Positions 1 to 11,379 of a stretch of 64,000 nucleotides of DNA are shown piece after piece (positions within the stretch are counted from its first letter, which is position 1; each line of letters begins with the position of its first letter). Source of the DNA: Acestrorhynchus altus (Eukaryota > Chordata > Actinopteri > Characiformes > Acestrorhynchidae). Under the pieces are notes generated by a model that saw only the letters and a program-made list of their open reading frames with translations, was not told where the DNA came from and did not search any database. The DNA is taken from contig CM067503.1 in NCBI GenBank assembly GCA_034509495.1, positions 16,738,266-16,802,265 on the forward strand, in the 5' to 3' direction. The translations under genes and the position numbers were made by a program.

Positions 1-170
1 CTAAGAAGAAGCCTGATCTCCAGCTATAGCTTCATATATGGTTGTAGTTGTTGCTGCTAAATGTTTGAAACTACCGTATGTAGTCTGACAAATATGCAAC
101 ATTTGCAAAAAAAAAAATAAAAAAATCACAAGGGGGCAAATACTTTTTCCAGAGCACCTTATTTGAAATG
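1..170. repeat. Tc1/mariner-like terminal remnant
   Basis: This is AT-rich sequence in the TMEM67 intron after exon 16. It ends in a stretch (about 130-165) reading 'gggggcaaatactttttcc', which resembles the terminal inverted repeat end of a common fish Tc1-type transposon. No TMEM67 exon could be seen in it. The assignment rests on memory of the family and is weak. Confidence 0.3.
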
Positions 171-193
171 TGTCTATATGTGTGTGCTCTTGC

Positions 194-3100
194 CTGCACA
201 TCAATTAGAGGAGAGGAAATTCTTCTTTTCCAGCTTGCTGTCTTCAGTAGAGAGTACACAACAGCCACTCCACCAAGTACACCCAGAGCAATCTGGACAC
301 ACACATATGCGCGCACACATACACACACACATGCGCACACACACACGCACAGAGTGAGAGAGAGACAATCATATACCACCTTTAGGAAACAGAACACTGT
401 GGTCCATTTGAAGAACCTGAACTAATTCTCATCAATGCACTTACATCAGTTTTGACTCGAGCTTCATTTTGGTCCATTTCATACTCCACAGAGAATGATA
501 CCTAGGATACACACACAAACGCAAAGCTCAGTTTTGAATAGTGTACAGACAGACACACAAACAATGTATGTGTACTTACAGTTACGGTTTGTTTGGCTGG
601 ATCAGTTATGAGAATATCTGAGTAAGACACACTCATCAAAGGGGGGTACACCTCTCCTTTCTGAGTGTTTGGCACCAGTTGAAACCTAGAAGTACAACAG
701 TTATTTTTTAATGGAATATTTCAGCAACAAAATCAAATTTACTGAAATTTCACATATCCTAAGTTCTAGTAAGCCAGTTTTACGCCAAGATTTTAAACGA
801 GTATTTCAGGCAAAAATGAAAAGTACACAATTCATACACAGCAGACTTGGGTGTGAATGTGGTTTAGTATGTATTATGACTTTAGCTTGAGCTAAAATTC
901 ACACACCTAAATCGCATCTAATGTTTTTCAAATATAAGATTAAGTTTCATGTTTACAGCTCACAATTAGTTATAGTGTGTCCTAAACTACAGTCACAAGT
1001 ATGCACCACCTTACTGAAGAACTGGATGTGGGTTAAGAGAAGCATGTGAACATATACCAACAGATATGATTTGACCACTGACTTCTACTGTTTATTAGCA
1101 ACGATGTCCTTCAAATCAAATCAAATGTTTTTCTTTTCTTCACATACACTGTCAAATATGCGTTATCAATAACAAGATTGTGGGTTCAATAGCAAGGCCC
1201 TTAAACCTCTCTGCTAAAGGCATTCGGCACCATGATATTCTCACCATGGCTTTTTCCACAGGTATATGCAAAAATAAGGGGCAGTCTGGAACTGAAGATC
1301 AGTGAAGCCACCTTACAATCGTTGCTGGGTGGAGGATGCAACATCTTTGAGAATCAAAGAACCCTTTGAAGCACCTATATCTTTTTGAGATTGTGTGAGA
1401 ATAATATGTGTAGTACACTACCTTATCTTAAGGTTAGAGGCCACACGTATAACTCTGGGCATGGAACTCAGACTCTTCTCTCTTCCACTCAAGGTGTCGA
1501 TCATCACCAGCCTCCGTGTGAGGTACCAGCTATTAAAGTTAGAAGCTACACACACACACAAAAACGCAATGTTATTAAATGTGTAAAACAAAATATTTTT
1601 CACTAATTAATTACTCCAGTCCACAATGCAAGCAACCATAGTGGGCTAATTACTGTTGATTTTTTTATGTATATAAAATGACAGTAAAAATATTAGTGAA
1701 CTGTATTTTACCTTGGTTGACAAACTGGCCATTGAACTGCAGGTTGAGATTTAGCACTGGCACTGCCAGCAGGCGCCTCTCCCCCACTGCCTTCTGTTGG
1801 ACCAGGAAGACATCATAGAACAGGGGTTCTGACTGACCAGCCATGAGGTCAGAAACGGTGAGGACACACTGAAGAGAAACACACACAGTCAAACACAAAT
1901 TCAAAACTATACACAAATGGGCATACAGAATAAGGACAGAGAGTCACAAGCAACACTCACATTCTGTTTGTAGGCTGTCCCAAAGGTATAAGCAGCCTGT
2001 TGTCTGGTTACAGTGTCTGGACAAAGCTTTGTGATAAAGAATCAATATCACGTTAAAATCAGCGTTGTGAAATTCATGTGTAGTGAGGCAAGAATCCTGA
2101 AGTGTAAATTTAACAGTAATTATATTTGTTACCCACAGAGTCTCACATTTTGGTCAACTTTTCAGTCTATTTTCAGTTTTCTGAAAAGTAAGATTTCAAA
2201 CTGAAGTGCTTCATAAATAATCAACTGAATCATTGTGAGCTCAAACAGTTACAATCTTCACCATCGACATAACATTAATTCTACATGAAACTCAGACCCT
2301 GTTATAACTACAAGTTGTACGTTCATGCCCTTTTTTCATGCACATCCAGTAACCATCCATAGTGCAGGCTAGAAAAAGTAAGTGAAGTTGTGTTAAAAAT
2401 TTCTCCAAGTGCTTTGCCCCAAAAATAAATGCACACAAATCCTTTTAATCAAACAAATCTCAGTATGGGTTGGTTAGTGTGAGCCATGCCTTGATGCAGC
2501 CCCCAGAAGATGAAAATGCTACAAATGCACTACTTAAGAGCTAGGTGTATACCAATCTACAGTTAGACAGATTTCTCACAAATGAAGCAGATTAAGGACT
2601 GTTGGTAGTCTTTATAGGAGTGTTAATATCACTCCATTACAACACTGCATACACCAAAAACTTCATCCCAAATGTGGAGCATTATGCTTTAGGTCCAACC
2701 TGTGATCACTGAGGAAACAATTAATTATAAGCTGCTTAAAAACAGATAATGTAAGGGCAACAGTACATGACTTAAAGCTGAAGAGATGCCAGGTGAAACA
2801 AGACTGATACATTTGCAGGCCCAAAATGGTCATACATTCCTTCTGAATATTGTCCAAAATGTATTTGCAGCACCAGGGAATGTGTGAGAATGGAGATGAC
2901 TGCTGCTAAACCTTACCTAAACACTTACCTTTTCTAGCCTGCACTGTGGATGTGTACTCAATGTGCTCAATAAAAGACATGAAGGGTACAACTTCAATCA
3001 TTCAACAATAATAATTTCAACTTAATTCAAAAGGTATTAGTAGGTGAATTTGTGTCCACAGTTTATGTGGTTTGGGGTCATAGTGCTGTTTTACCTGCAG

Positions 3101-5807
3101 GTTCCTTCCACCGACATTCTCCCATCTGATAAACTCTCCCTGCACTGTGTACACTGCAGCCAGCAGCTCGATATTTGTGTTCTGAGAATAAACACACATA
3201 CACAATTCTATCGACTGAGCTGGGTTTCATATGCAAATACTGCTGACACTGTAGTGAGCATGGGTCTAAATAGTCTTCTTGGTCTTCCCTGTAAGATGTT
3301 CTATTTGTAGTCACTAAATAGGCATTTTGTCTTCCATGCCTACCTTAATTCAGCCCACGTTTAAAATATTAAAGCCAGACCAACTTAAAACGATAAAGTA
3401 ACTGATTGCAGAACATTTTAATTTGTTTGGTCAATAGTTTAATTTATTTAGATCTGTATCTCACTCAATACCTATTGAGTTCAGCCTTGAAAACATTAGA
3501 AACTGAGCTGCATTTATCATGGTAGTTTTATCCTGAATGTGCAATAACTTTAAAGGTAAAGATGCAACTCTGATATGTGTCTTAATTGTAAAATGACTGC
3601 TTCAAAACAAGAGCTGCACTCAGCAGATTTCTGCAGCTGCAGTATTAATGGCCTATACTACTGCTCTCTCTGCTCTCTTATTTCCCACGTTTTCAGTTTT
3701 AGACAAGCCTGAGAGTAATATCTACTGCTTCACTGTACAAGAGAATCTCAGGAGTTGCAAACTTATGAATAATCAGTAATACAGATGAGCTTATTTTGTT
3801 TAATAAACACTATTAACAAAAAACAAATATGCATCAAAATCATTCATTAAGAGGACCTGAACCTTTTAATCTATAGAATATCTATTAAAATGGTTTGATA
3901 AAGGCACCATTTAAGACAGTAAAGTAGACATTTCCAGCACAACTTATATGTTTGAATAGTCTCTGAATGCAACTGCTTCTGTTCCATCTTAAACACAGCA
4001 GCAGTTCCACCTTAAACTTAATTCATTTTGAAATAGTATTACTAGTCAGGAATTATATGTTTTACCATGAAACTAGTAACTGTTTCATGACTATTTGTCA
4101 GATATTTAGTCTGTTTTCCTCCCCCTCGATTTATACTGTTAATTCCAATTTGTAGGGTAGAATGTCTTGTGATGAGTCCTTGATTTCATGATCTCCTCAC
4201 ACTTGATGAGCAGGCAGTTAGACAGCTAAGTGACTCTACAGCTGCAAAATTACACTACAGAACACAGTTCAGTGCAATGTTACCTTTCTGTTACTTGTTT
4301 TTTCATACATATGTAGGCTACATGTGATAGAGGGAGTTTTAACTTTCAAAAAGGGAATAAACAATTAACAAACTGACGGGGAGGAGTTACAGAGTTGTTG
4401 TTTTTTTTTACACCTAAAAACATGCACAGTGACATCCTCAGGGCACACACTCACCTTATTTGCACCTTTGAAGCTGAAGGGCACCAGCAGTGGCTCAGAC
4501 TGCAAAACTCTTGATGCTAATCCTGGCTGGTCTCCATAATACAACCAGGGCAAGTTAGTCCTCCTGGAGACAAAACAAAACATACCATCACATTTTTTGC
4601 ACATATGTTTTTCGATCCTAGCATGGAAGAAGCAATTTTTTTAGTGGTTGGTATCAGTTTTAGGTATGTCAAATTTCCACAAATAAACACTGTCCCAAAC
4701 CCCCTAATGAACATCATCACAGAGAAAGAAACACTCTAAAGATTAAGAAGAAACAAAAATCAAAGAGGAACCCATATACATAGTACTAGTCTGAAAATAG
4801 AAGATCTGTGAGATAAGACTATTTATATTATATTATTAGAAATCTATTCTAATGTTGTACTATTCTTTTTCTGAATTTAGTGGCTGAAGATCAGTGCATT
4901 GACAGTGCAGTAGCAGTAAGGCCTAAGCAGTGTAGTTGGCCTATGATGTTGTGTATGAAAATGGGTGTACCAGTAGGGGATGTTCTGGTTGTTGCCCTGG
5001 GCTGCGGTGGCTCTGGAGATGGTGTTGTAGAGGCCACATGCATCGTTGCCAATACTACTCGTGGAATGCATGTTCAACACACACATATTCCCCAGAGCCT
5101 GACATGCTGTAAGATTGGTGAACAACTACAGAACAAAACAAACACAGTGTTAGGCCACAGGCATTCATTACTGGTGGAAATCTGATGCTTTAGGCAAACT
5201 ACAGGTGTGTAGGGCTCCTCACCTCCACTCTACCAAGAATGATGTCAAATATTTGATGGTTATTTATTACATTAGATGTAATAGTGTCATGCAAAAGTTT
5301 GGGCACCATGGTCAAAATGTCTGTAAATAGCTAACCTGGTAGAAGACATTTATTTAACATCTTAAGCAAGATGGCTCTATATTTCCAGCTTTTAGTTTCA
5401 AAATATAAAAGAAAAAGACATAGAAGCAAACTCTACAATGCCGGCATCCAGCTCTATTGTTTTGCTATTGTCCTACAGTTAACATGCTGTAGGATATTCT
5501 AGCTCTGTTGTTTGTGAAGCTGCCTGTTGAACATAACTATATGTTCACATGAACTACACTATATTTTCTTCATAAGGGATACTTCAAACTCTCACTATTT
5601 GGCTGATCATGTAACAGGACGCCAAGTTAGCAGGTTAACTGACTAACACTACCATAATAAAAGCGAAGTGAATAGCTACACAGCTGGTTGTCTATGCAAA
5701 CACAGAGCCAAATGAGTATGTTTCTGCAAAAGGCTTCTGTTTCTGTGAGGTTCTTGGGTTGTTTTGCATGCCCTGCTATATTGAAGTATATCCACAGATT
5801 TTCAATG

Positions 5808-5854
<47 letters not shown>

Positions 5855-8800
5855 ATTTTCTAAATTGTACAGCATTTTGGTGGGCTCTTGTATACTTTAA
5901 ACGTGCTTTAAAAATAAAGTTGACTTGACTAGAAAAAGAGAACCTTAATATTTAAGTTAAATGGAACAGAGAATACAGATGGAAGGAGCACAGAGCATGG
6001 AACCTGGCAATCTCTAAAAGTCTTGCAAAATGTAGACCACAGTCAGGCCTATGCTGAGGATAACCTTGACTGCAAGTTGTGTCTCGTGGGAAGATTGTGG
6101 ATCACAAGGAGGCCTATGTCTAGGATGACCTGACTGCGAGATGCATCTTGAGGGAGTATACGTTCAACCTTACCAGGAGGAGCACGGTACAAGCAGGTTA
6201 AAAAACAAAAAACAAAACATATAGTAGTCTTGGATTGGATACACTTATCTCCACCAATAACCAATGAACAAATCACAGGAATGTAATCCAATCCAAAATA
6301 GGTATGGTTACATAATGAAAGAGGACCTGACAACCCCCCCTCAAAACTAGCCCGTACTGTGAATAAGAGTTCTGTATTCTGTACATTGTTTAAGATCTCC
6401 TGCCATGGTTCCGTATTGACATCTCAGCAATTAAAGAAGAGCTTCACCTTTCTCTGATATCAGTCCTCATCTGAACTTATTTCTTACTTAATGATTTGCA
6501 TGCAGTCTGTTTACTTAGAAAAACTGAAGTAGAGAAACATAACTCGATTTCCTTTAGGGGAATCGGGTACAATGTCGTTTAAGGCCCGACAATATACTGC
6601 TTGCTGTGTGGTTAGAATGCATCAAAGAAGTGACCTATGCACTCCTCGGAACAAAAATATAAAATCCTCTCTGCTGACTTGGAACTGTGAAGGACATGCT
6701 AAACTGGTATCCTCAGTATACATTTAAGTAAAGAGGGACTCTGAAGTTAAACAAAAGAAAATGACACTAAATTAATATGCGGAAGTGCGTACGTGTGTAT
6801 GGACACTTACCAAACATGCAGCTGCAGAGGAATACAGAAAACTGGAGAACCATGCAGAAGGAACAGTCAGACCCTGAACCACAGAAATGACTAGATCAGT
6901 AAATGTGTTTTGTAAATGCTTATTTCTTAAACCTACTGGCAGTCGGAGACAGACTCCTTTAGTAGCAATTCTATGAATTGGAATAGAAAACCCCCTAAAT
7001 CAGTAGAAATGGTTGTTAATAATTAGGAATAGTAAGAAGTGGAGAAAAAAGATATTGCTGTGTCATAACTATGACTAAGTATCCCACTAATATGACCAGC
7101 TATCTCATAATTATGACTCAGTAGCTCACAATTAGATTTTAAGATGATTGATTTCCACAAAATGTGCTTAGAGAACAAAACATGTCAGGTGTCAGGACAA
7201 CAGCCTAGGTTACTTTAATTGTTTAATCATTGTTTAATTGATTTTTAGGTTTATTTATTATATTATTGTTTCATTCTAAGTTGTTATTTTTTGTTTATTC
7301 CTATTTTTTAACAAAATATTTAAAAATTCCACAGCAATTTTAAACAAGGCACGGCCCAGATGCTTACCAGCTGAGCAAAGGTGACAGTGGACACAACCGT
7401 AGTGGGTAGTTTCTCTGGAGCGAAACACATTCCCCCAGCCTGTAAAGAGAAATAACTTAAACCTATTCTATTTCACCCTGATATATATATGTAAGACACC
7501 TAATTTTCTCACCAGGATTTTTGAAGACCCACACACACACGACTGAGAGGTGTTGATGAAGGACTCTTCACATCTAACACACCTACACACACAAACAATA
7601 CAAAAATGCATATTAGACATAAAGACTCACTCAAATATACAGTACCATTCATAGTATTTATCCCTCTCAAAAGTTTCAGATTTCAAAATTAATGAACTGA
7701 AAAGTGTATGTAAAAAAACATTTAGTGGCAAAAATGACTAAATTAAAAATGCTTTGCTTGTTGGACTGCCCTGCCCTGCTCGTTGTGAAAAGTAAAAGGT
7801 AACTCTTGTGCCATAGAACCTCATGTTTCTTGTTTCTGATCACAAACAATAAAGAGCCAAACTACTTTAGAACAAGGAATGGTTACCTGTTGCCTTTGGC
7901 ATCAGGGGCAGAAAAGTCTGGCTCTGTTTCAATGCAGGCCTCACATACAGCTTCTTGTAGAAGAGACCCATTTACATTTCTTTCCACTGAAAAAAAACAA
8001 CAAACATTCTCATTAAATATTTATTTGCTCAGAAAAATAAAAATATATCTATGTATCCCATAAAATGTATATTTGAAGATATATTTAAACATATGGATGT
8101 TTTATCTTAATTTGAACAATATTTGGAGATAAAGGAAATATAACTAAACATGCAAATTTAGAACAATCCCACATTTATAATTATATGACTTCCATAATCA
8201 GCTCTAAAATACTCACCCAGGATTCTGCCTGGAGGGCACTGACATTTACCATCCTCACCCAGACTGCTTGGACACTGGATACATTCGTAACCATCCTGAG
8301 TAACTCCCTGCAAAATAAAGCCAGGTTATGTTACAACTGTCTTAGTCGATATTGTAAACATGGTGGCTTATGTGAACCCTGAGTTGAGAATCTGATACCG
8401 GTTTAGAGTCGGGGCACTTTTGACAGGTGATTGAAGCCCCATTGCTGGTTAGCACTTTGAAACCCGTCTGACACTTGCAGTTCAACCCTGAGATAGAACA
8501 GACATCACATGGGAATACACGAAGCAGGAAAATGTTAAAATAAATAATCTATTAAGCAAAGTAGTAGTCATATCACCATTGATATGCAAACACCTTATAT
8601 GTCCTTATATGTCTAACAATATGGCCTTTCTGGGAAATAATACATGAGTTGTATCAGAATTTTTAAACTAACAGCAGTTTGACATTTGAGGGTTGCATGT
8701 AGATAATGGTACATATAGACCAAATATGTCTGCAACTGACTTTATATTAATCATGTATTTTTTCACATTGGCAATAGAATTATATTAATTGTAAAAAAAA

Positions 8801-10196
8801 ATAAACACAAGTTGAAATTAAGGAAAATTATTTGGTCATGTATGCAATAATAAATTTCTAGTTCCTTTCATCATCACGGAAGCCCATTTAAGATGATAAG
8901 AGAAAATAATGACATACAAAGCCATATGTACAAGAAAGTAAGTCACAATAATGAGGTAGAAAGTTATAATTATGAGATAGTTATGAGAAAATGTCACAAT
9001 AATGTGTTAGGTCTTAATAACGAGATACTAAGTAGCTATGATTAATTACTATGAGATAGCAAGTCATAATAATAATAATAAGATACTAATTGTAATAATG
9101 AGCTACTGAGTCACAGTTATGAGAAACATATTAGTGAGACACAGTAAGTCATGAAACAGTAAGTCATAATTATGATATAATACATCATATTTATGAGATA
9201 ATAAGTCATGTCATTACAGACACTTCATACTTATGACTTACTATCTCATTATTATGACCTAGTAGCTCATTATTCTGACCTAATACCTCATTATTGACTT
9301 GCTATCTCATAATTATAACCCAGTACCTCATTATTCTAACTTACTACCTCATTATTATGACCTAGTACCTCATCATTATGACCTCGTACCTCATCATTAT
9401 GACCTAGTACCTCATTCTGACTTACTATTTCATTATTATGACCTAGTACCTCATTATTCTGACTTACTACCTTGTTATGACTTACGACATCATTATTATG
9501 ACCTAGTACCTCATCATTCCGACTTACTCCCTCATCATTATGACCTAGTACATCATTATTCTGACCCAGTACCTCATAATTCTGACCTAGTACCTCGTCA
9601 TTATGACCTAGTACCTCATCACTCTGACTTACTCCCTCATCATTATGACCTAGTAGCTCAATATTCTGACTTAGTGTAAAACAATGGTTACTCTATTTGG
9701 TGAGAATGGGATTCATATCAGCGGGTGAGAAAGTCCACACTACACTCATCTCTCTGCCTGCGGTAGATAACTGATAATGATGTATTAAATGACTCCAATG
9801 TTAATGTTTACACTCTTCCTCGAGCTTGGAAGCTTAAGTGCTGTTGATGAAAGTGGTGAGAGTCTGACTCTACAGTAACAGCTGCAGGGCTCGTAAAGCG
9901 ACTTTAAACAGCAGTCAGGAAACCCCAGGGTCTACACTCGCAGCCGCAGCTTTGACCCGATGTGCTGAGTCCTCCGTTCTGTGCTAACGCCCGTTCTTAC
10001 CCGCCGGCCCGCTGATTTGATTCGCTCCGCACTTCACACAAGACAAACTCGAAACATCGAAAAAGCCCCACGTGCCGCAGTCCGCCGGCTGCGCGGAGGA
10101 GATGGAAAATTGCTGGCCGGAGAGGAGGTTTGATTTCAGCAGCGTTAAGAGAAAGCAGACGGAGATGAGCGGCCACTGCAGCGTCCCCGTCGCCAT
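194..10196 (-). CDS. tmem67: TMEM67 (meckelin), N-terminal 547 codons in 16 exons; 3' part outside window
   Basis: TMEM67 is a ciliary transition-zone membrane protein with a Cys-rich, Frizzled-like extracellular region; loss causes Meckel and Joubert syndromes in human. Exons, read on the minus strand from 5' to 3': 10001-10196, 8399-8487, 8217-8307, 7887-7986, 7513-7582, 7368-7439, 6811-6873, 4971-5125, 4455-4563, 3095-3181, 1961-2026, 1712-1868, 1422-1545, 580-685, 445-501, 194-292. They sum to 1641 bp in one open frame. Residues 1-27 form a signal peptide, followed by Cys-rich repeats (CVKCGANQ, CKCQTGF, CIQCP). Family-specific stretches include NLTACQALGNMCV, LPWLYYGDQPGLA, LLAVPVLNLNLQ and PRVIRVASN. 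The first membrane helix (IALGVLGGVAVVYSLL) starts at about residue 515. The start ATG is in exon 1 just before the hydrophobic leader. All introns are GT-AG except the one after exon 16, whose donor reads CAG|GCAAGA. Exon boundaries come from splice consensus plus similarity recalled from the human protein. Confidence 0.96.
295..352. repeat. (CA)n-rich microsatellite at TMEM67 exon 16 acceptor
   Basis: Imperfect CA/CG alternation lies immediately upstream, in transcript sense, of TMEM67 exon 16. On the minus strand it is a TG-rich tract leading into the acceptor. Confidence 0.85.
2360..2949. mobile_element. DNA-transposon-like element with ~24-bp terminal inverted repeats, non-coding
   Basis: The left end (from about 2362) reads gtgcaggctagaaaaagtaa. 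The right end (about 2925-2947) is its reverse complement with one change. No transposase frame is visible in the ~590 bp, so this looks like a non-autonomous (MITE-like) copy in the TMEM67 intron between exons 10 and 11. Related right ends occur at about 26068-26090 and 55540-55567. A TA precedes the left end, but the right flank has TG, so a target-site duplication is not certain. Confidence 0.6.
5288..5430. mobile_element. Tc1/mariner-derived MITE fragment
   Basis: It begins with 'gcaaaagtttgggcacc', a terminal sequence typical of a widespread vertebrate Tc1/mariner-derived MITE. AT-rich sequence with 'acatcttaagcaagat' follows, also family-like. The other terminus is not obvious. It lies in the TMEM67 intron between exons 7 and 8. 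Confidence 0.5.
5811..5851. repeat. (TA)n(CA)n compound microsatellite
   Basis: About 15 TA units are followed by about 6 CA units, in the TMEM67 intron 7. Confidence 0.9.
7060..7135. repeat. Short block of the 21-bp 'tatctcataattatgac' motif
   Basis: Three to four diverged copies of a motif like 'ctatctcataattatgact' sit in TMEM67 intron 6. The unit is the same as in the much larger array at 8935-9675. Confidence 0.7.
8935..9675. repeat. 21-bp minisatellite with arms in opposite orientation
   Basis: From about 9230 to 9675 the unit 'acctcattattatgaccta' (about 21 bp) is repeated some 20 times, alternating attatgacctag and attctgacttac variants. From about 8935 to 9205 the same unit occurs as its reverse complement ('gtcataattatgagatac'), more diverged. 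The array lies in TMEM67 intron 1. Because the unit is a multiple of three, it opens a spurious frame (9299-9679) of a 7-residue repeat like HHYDLVP. Nothing supports this frame being translated. Confidence 0.9.
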
Positions 10197-10475
10197 GGTG
10201 CTGAACGGGAAGCCCCGCCCCTTCCTGTAGTAAACAGACCTCCGCTCTTCCTCCGGAGACTTTATTTACTTTCCCGTTAACCCAGAACATTCACTACTCA
10301 CGACCAATTAACCCTGAAACTAAACGACTGATCCAGGAACCGTCCAGTCACAAAGATGGCTCCCCTGAGTGAACGGAGCTTTAGGAGCTCTGTCCAAGGA
10401 AAACTCCGGTCGTAGCTTTTTCCACACTTAATGAAAGCAGTGTTGAAATTTCTGTTGGTGCTGAAGAAATTATTA

Positions 10476-10561
10476 TTCTTAAAAAAATAGATAAATAAAA
10501 TAATAAATAATAATATTAATAATGATAATAATAATAAAAACACAATAAGAAAAATAATAGA
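10476..10561. repeat. (AAT/ATA)n simple repeat, left block
   Basis: A/T-only sequence rich in aataat/ataata units. Confidence 0.85.
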
Positions 10562-10735
10562 AATCTTCTTCTTTCGGTCGCCACAGCAGATCATCTGCCT
10601 CCAGTCCGGTGTGGCAGTCATATTAATGATCTGTATTATAGTTTTGGCAGAAGTTTTACGACGGATGCCCTTCCTGACGCAACTCTCACCATTTATCCGG
10701 GCTTGGGACCAGCACCAGAATTACACAAACTACAC
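10562..10735. mobile_element. SINE/LINE-tail-like interspersed repeat
   Basis: It contains 'cggatgcccttcctgacgca' and 'tttatccgggcttgggacc', a block I recognise as recurring in teleost genomes (a SINE or LINE 3' tail). It is flanked on both sides by AAT simple repeat, as expected for insertion into, or expansion from, an A/T-rich tail. The family name is uncertain. Confidence 0.55.
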
Positions 10736-10754
10736 CCCTAATGGTTGGTTTAAC

Positions 10755-10925
10755 AAAATAGAAATAATACAATAAAAATAATACAATACAAATAGTAATA
10801 ATAGTAATACTACTACTAATAATAATAATATTAAGAACAACAAAAAACAACAAAAATATACAATAATGATAATAATAATGATGATTATAATAATAATAAT
10901 GATAATAATAAGGATAATAATTATG

Positions 10926-10960
<35 letters not shown>

Positions 10961-10985
10961 AATGATGATGATAATAATAATTACT
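10755..10985. repeat. (AAT)n simple repeat, right block
   Basis: Long run of aat, gat and aataatg units, including about 13 perfect AAT repeats near 10925-10960. Confidence 0.9.
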
Positions 10986-11039
10986 CGGTCCCTTTAAAGG
11001 CTCATAGTTTACTCGCAGCTCTGTCGGCTCGTCTCTTCC

Positions 11040-11240
11040 TATAGGCTACTAATCCGCGTTCTCTCCGCCCTTTCCTATTGGCTGTTCACGTGTCTTCCCG
11101 CCCCTCCCTTTTAAAAGTTGAGGACGGGGCCGTTTCACTTTCTCAGAAGCACGAGGGGTTTGTTGGAAAGAATAGGTGCGGTTCCCAGTGAAACCGCCGA
11201 TGAAAAGTAACTGGTTTGTCACGGACAGGTGAGAGGGGCT
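11040..11240 (+). promoter_or_regulatory. RBM12B proximal promoter / 5' leader with ISRE-like and CCAAT motifs
   Basis: GC-rich sequence directly upstream of RBM12B. It holds an inverted CCAAT box (cctattggctg, about 11075), an E-box-like cacgtg (about 11088), and at 11132-11144 'gtttcactttctc', which fits the interferon-stimulated response element GTTTCNNTTTC. A strong donor (gacag|gtgaga at 11228/11229) and an acceptor (atcagcag| ending 11354) suggest a small 5'UTR intron ahead of the coding exon. The transcription start is not defined by sequence alone. Confidence 0.45.
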
Positions 11241-11379
11241 GAGGTGGCCGTGCCGCAGAGCGGTTCCCCGGTTCAGCTGCAGTGAATAACACGCCGCTGT
11301 AGGTGAGCGCTTCGGCCTCAACCGCCTCACTTACCGTGCTGTGTGTATCAGCAGGGTCACGTGCCAGGCCGTTCCCGCC

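Larger units (their letters stand above)
10197..11379. other. TMEM67/RBM12B head-to-head intergenic region
   Basis: This 1.2 kb separates the divergent starts of TMEM67 and RBM12B. It contains a GC-rich stretch next to TMEM67 (10197-10290), two AT trinucleotide arrays split by an interspersed repeat, and the GC-rich proximal promoter of RBM12B. The same head-to-head pairing is known in mammals, where the genes probably share a bidirectional promoter. Confidence 0.75.

Noticed and set aside
1130..1260. Possible tRNA-derived segment ('gtgggttcaatagcaaggcc')
   Set aside because: Only a short B-box-like stretch is present and no cloverleaf could be drawn; at most a SINE or other repeat relic.
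8935..9675. Possible CRISPR-like repeat array
   Set aside because: Units are contiguous 21-bp tandem repeats without unique spacers, in a vertebrate intron.
9299..9679. 126-residue frame with a 7-residue repeat (HHYDLVP-like)
   Set aside because: Produced by a 21-bp minisatellite whose unit is a multiple of three; no splice, start or conservation support.
10298..10621. 107-residue minus-strand frame in the TMEM67/RBM12B intergenic region
   Set aside because: Mostly translation of AAT repeat and a dispersed repeat, giving a hydrophobic low-complexity stretch that mimics a membrane helix.
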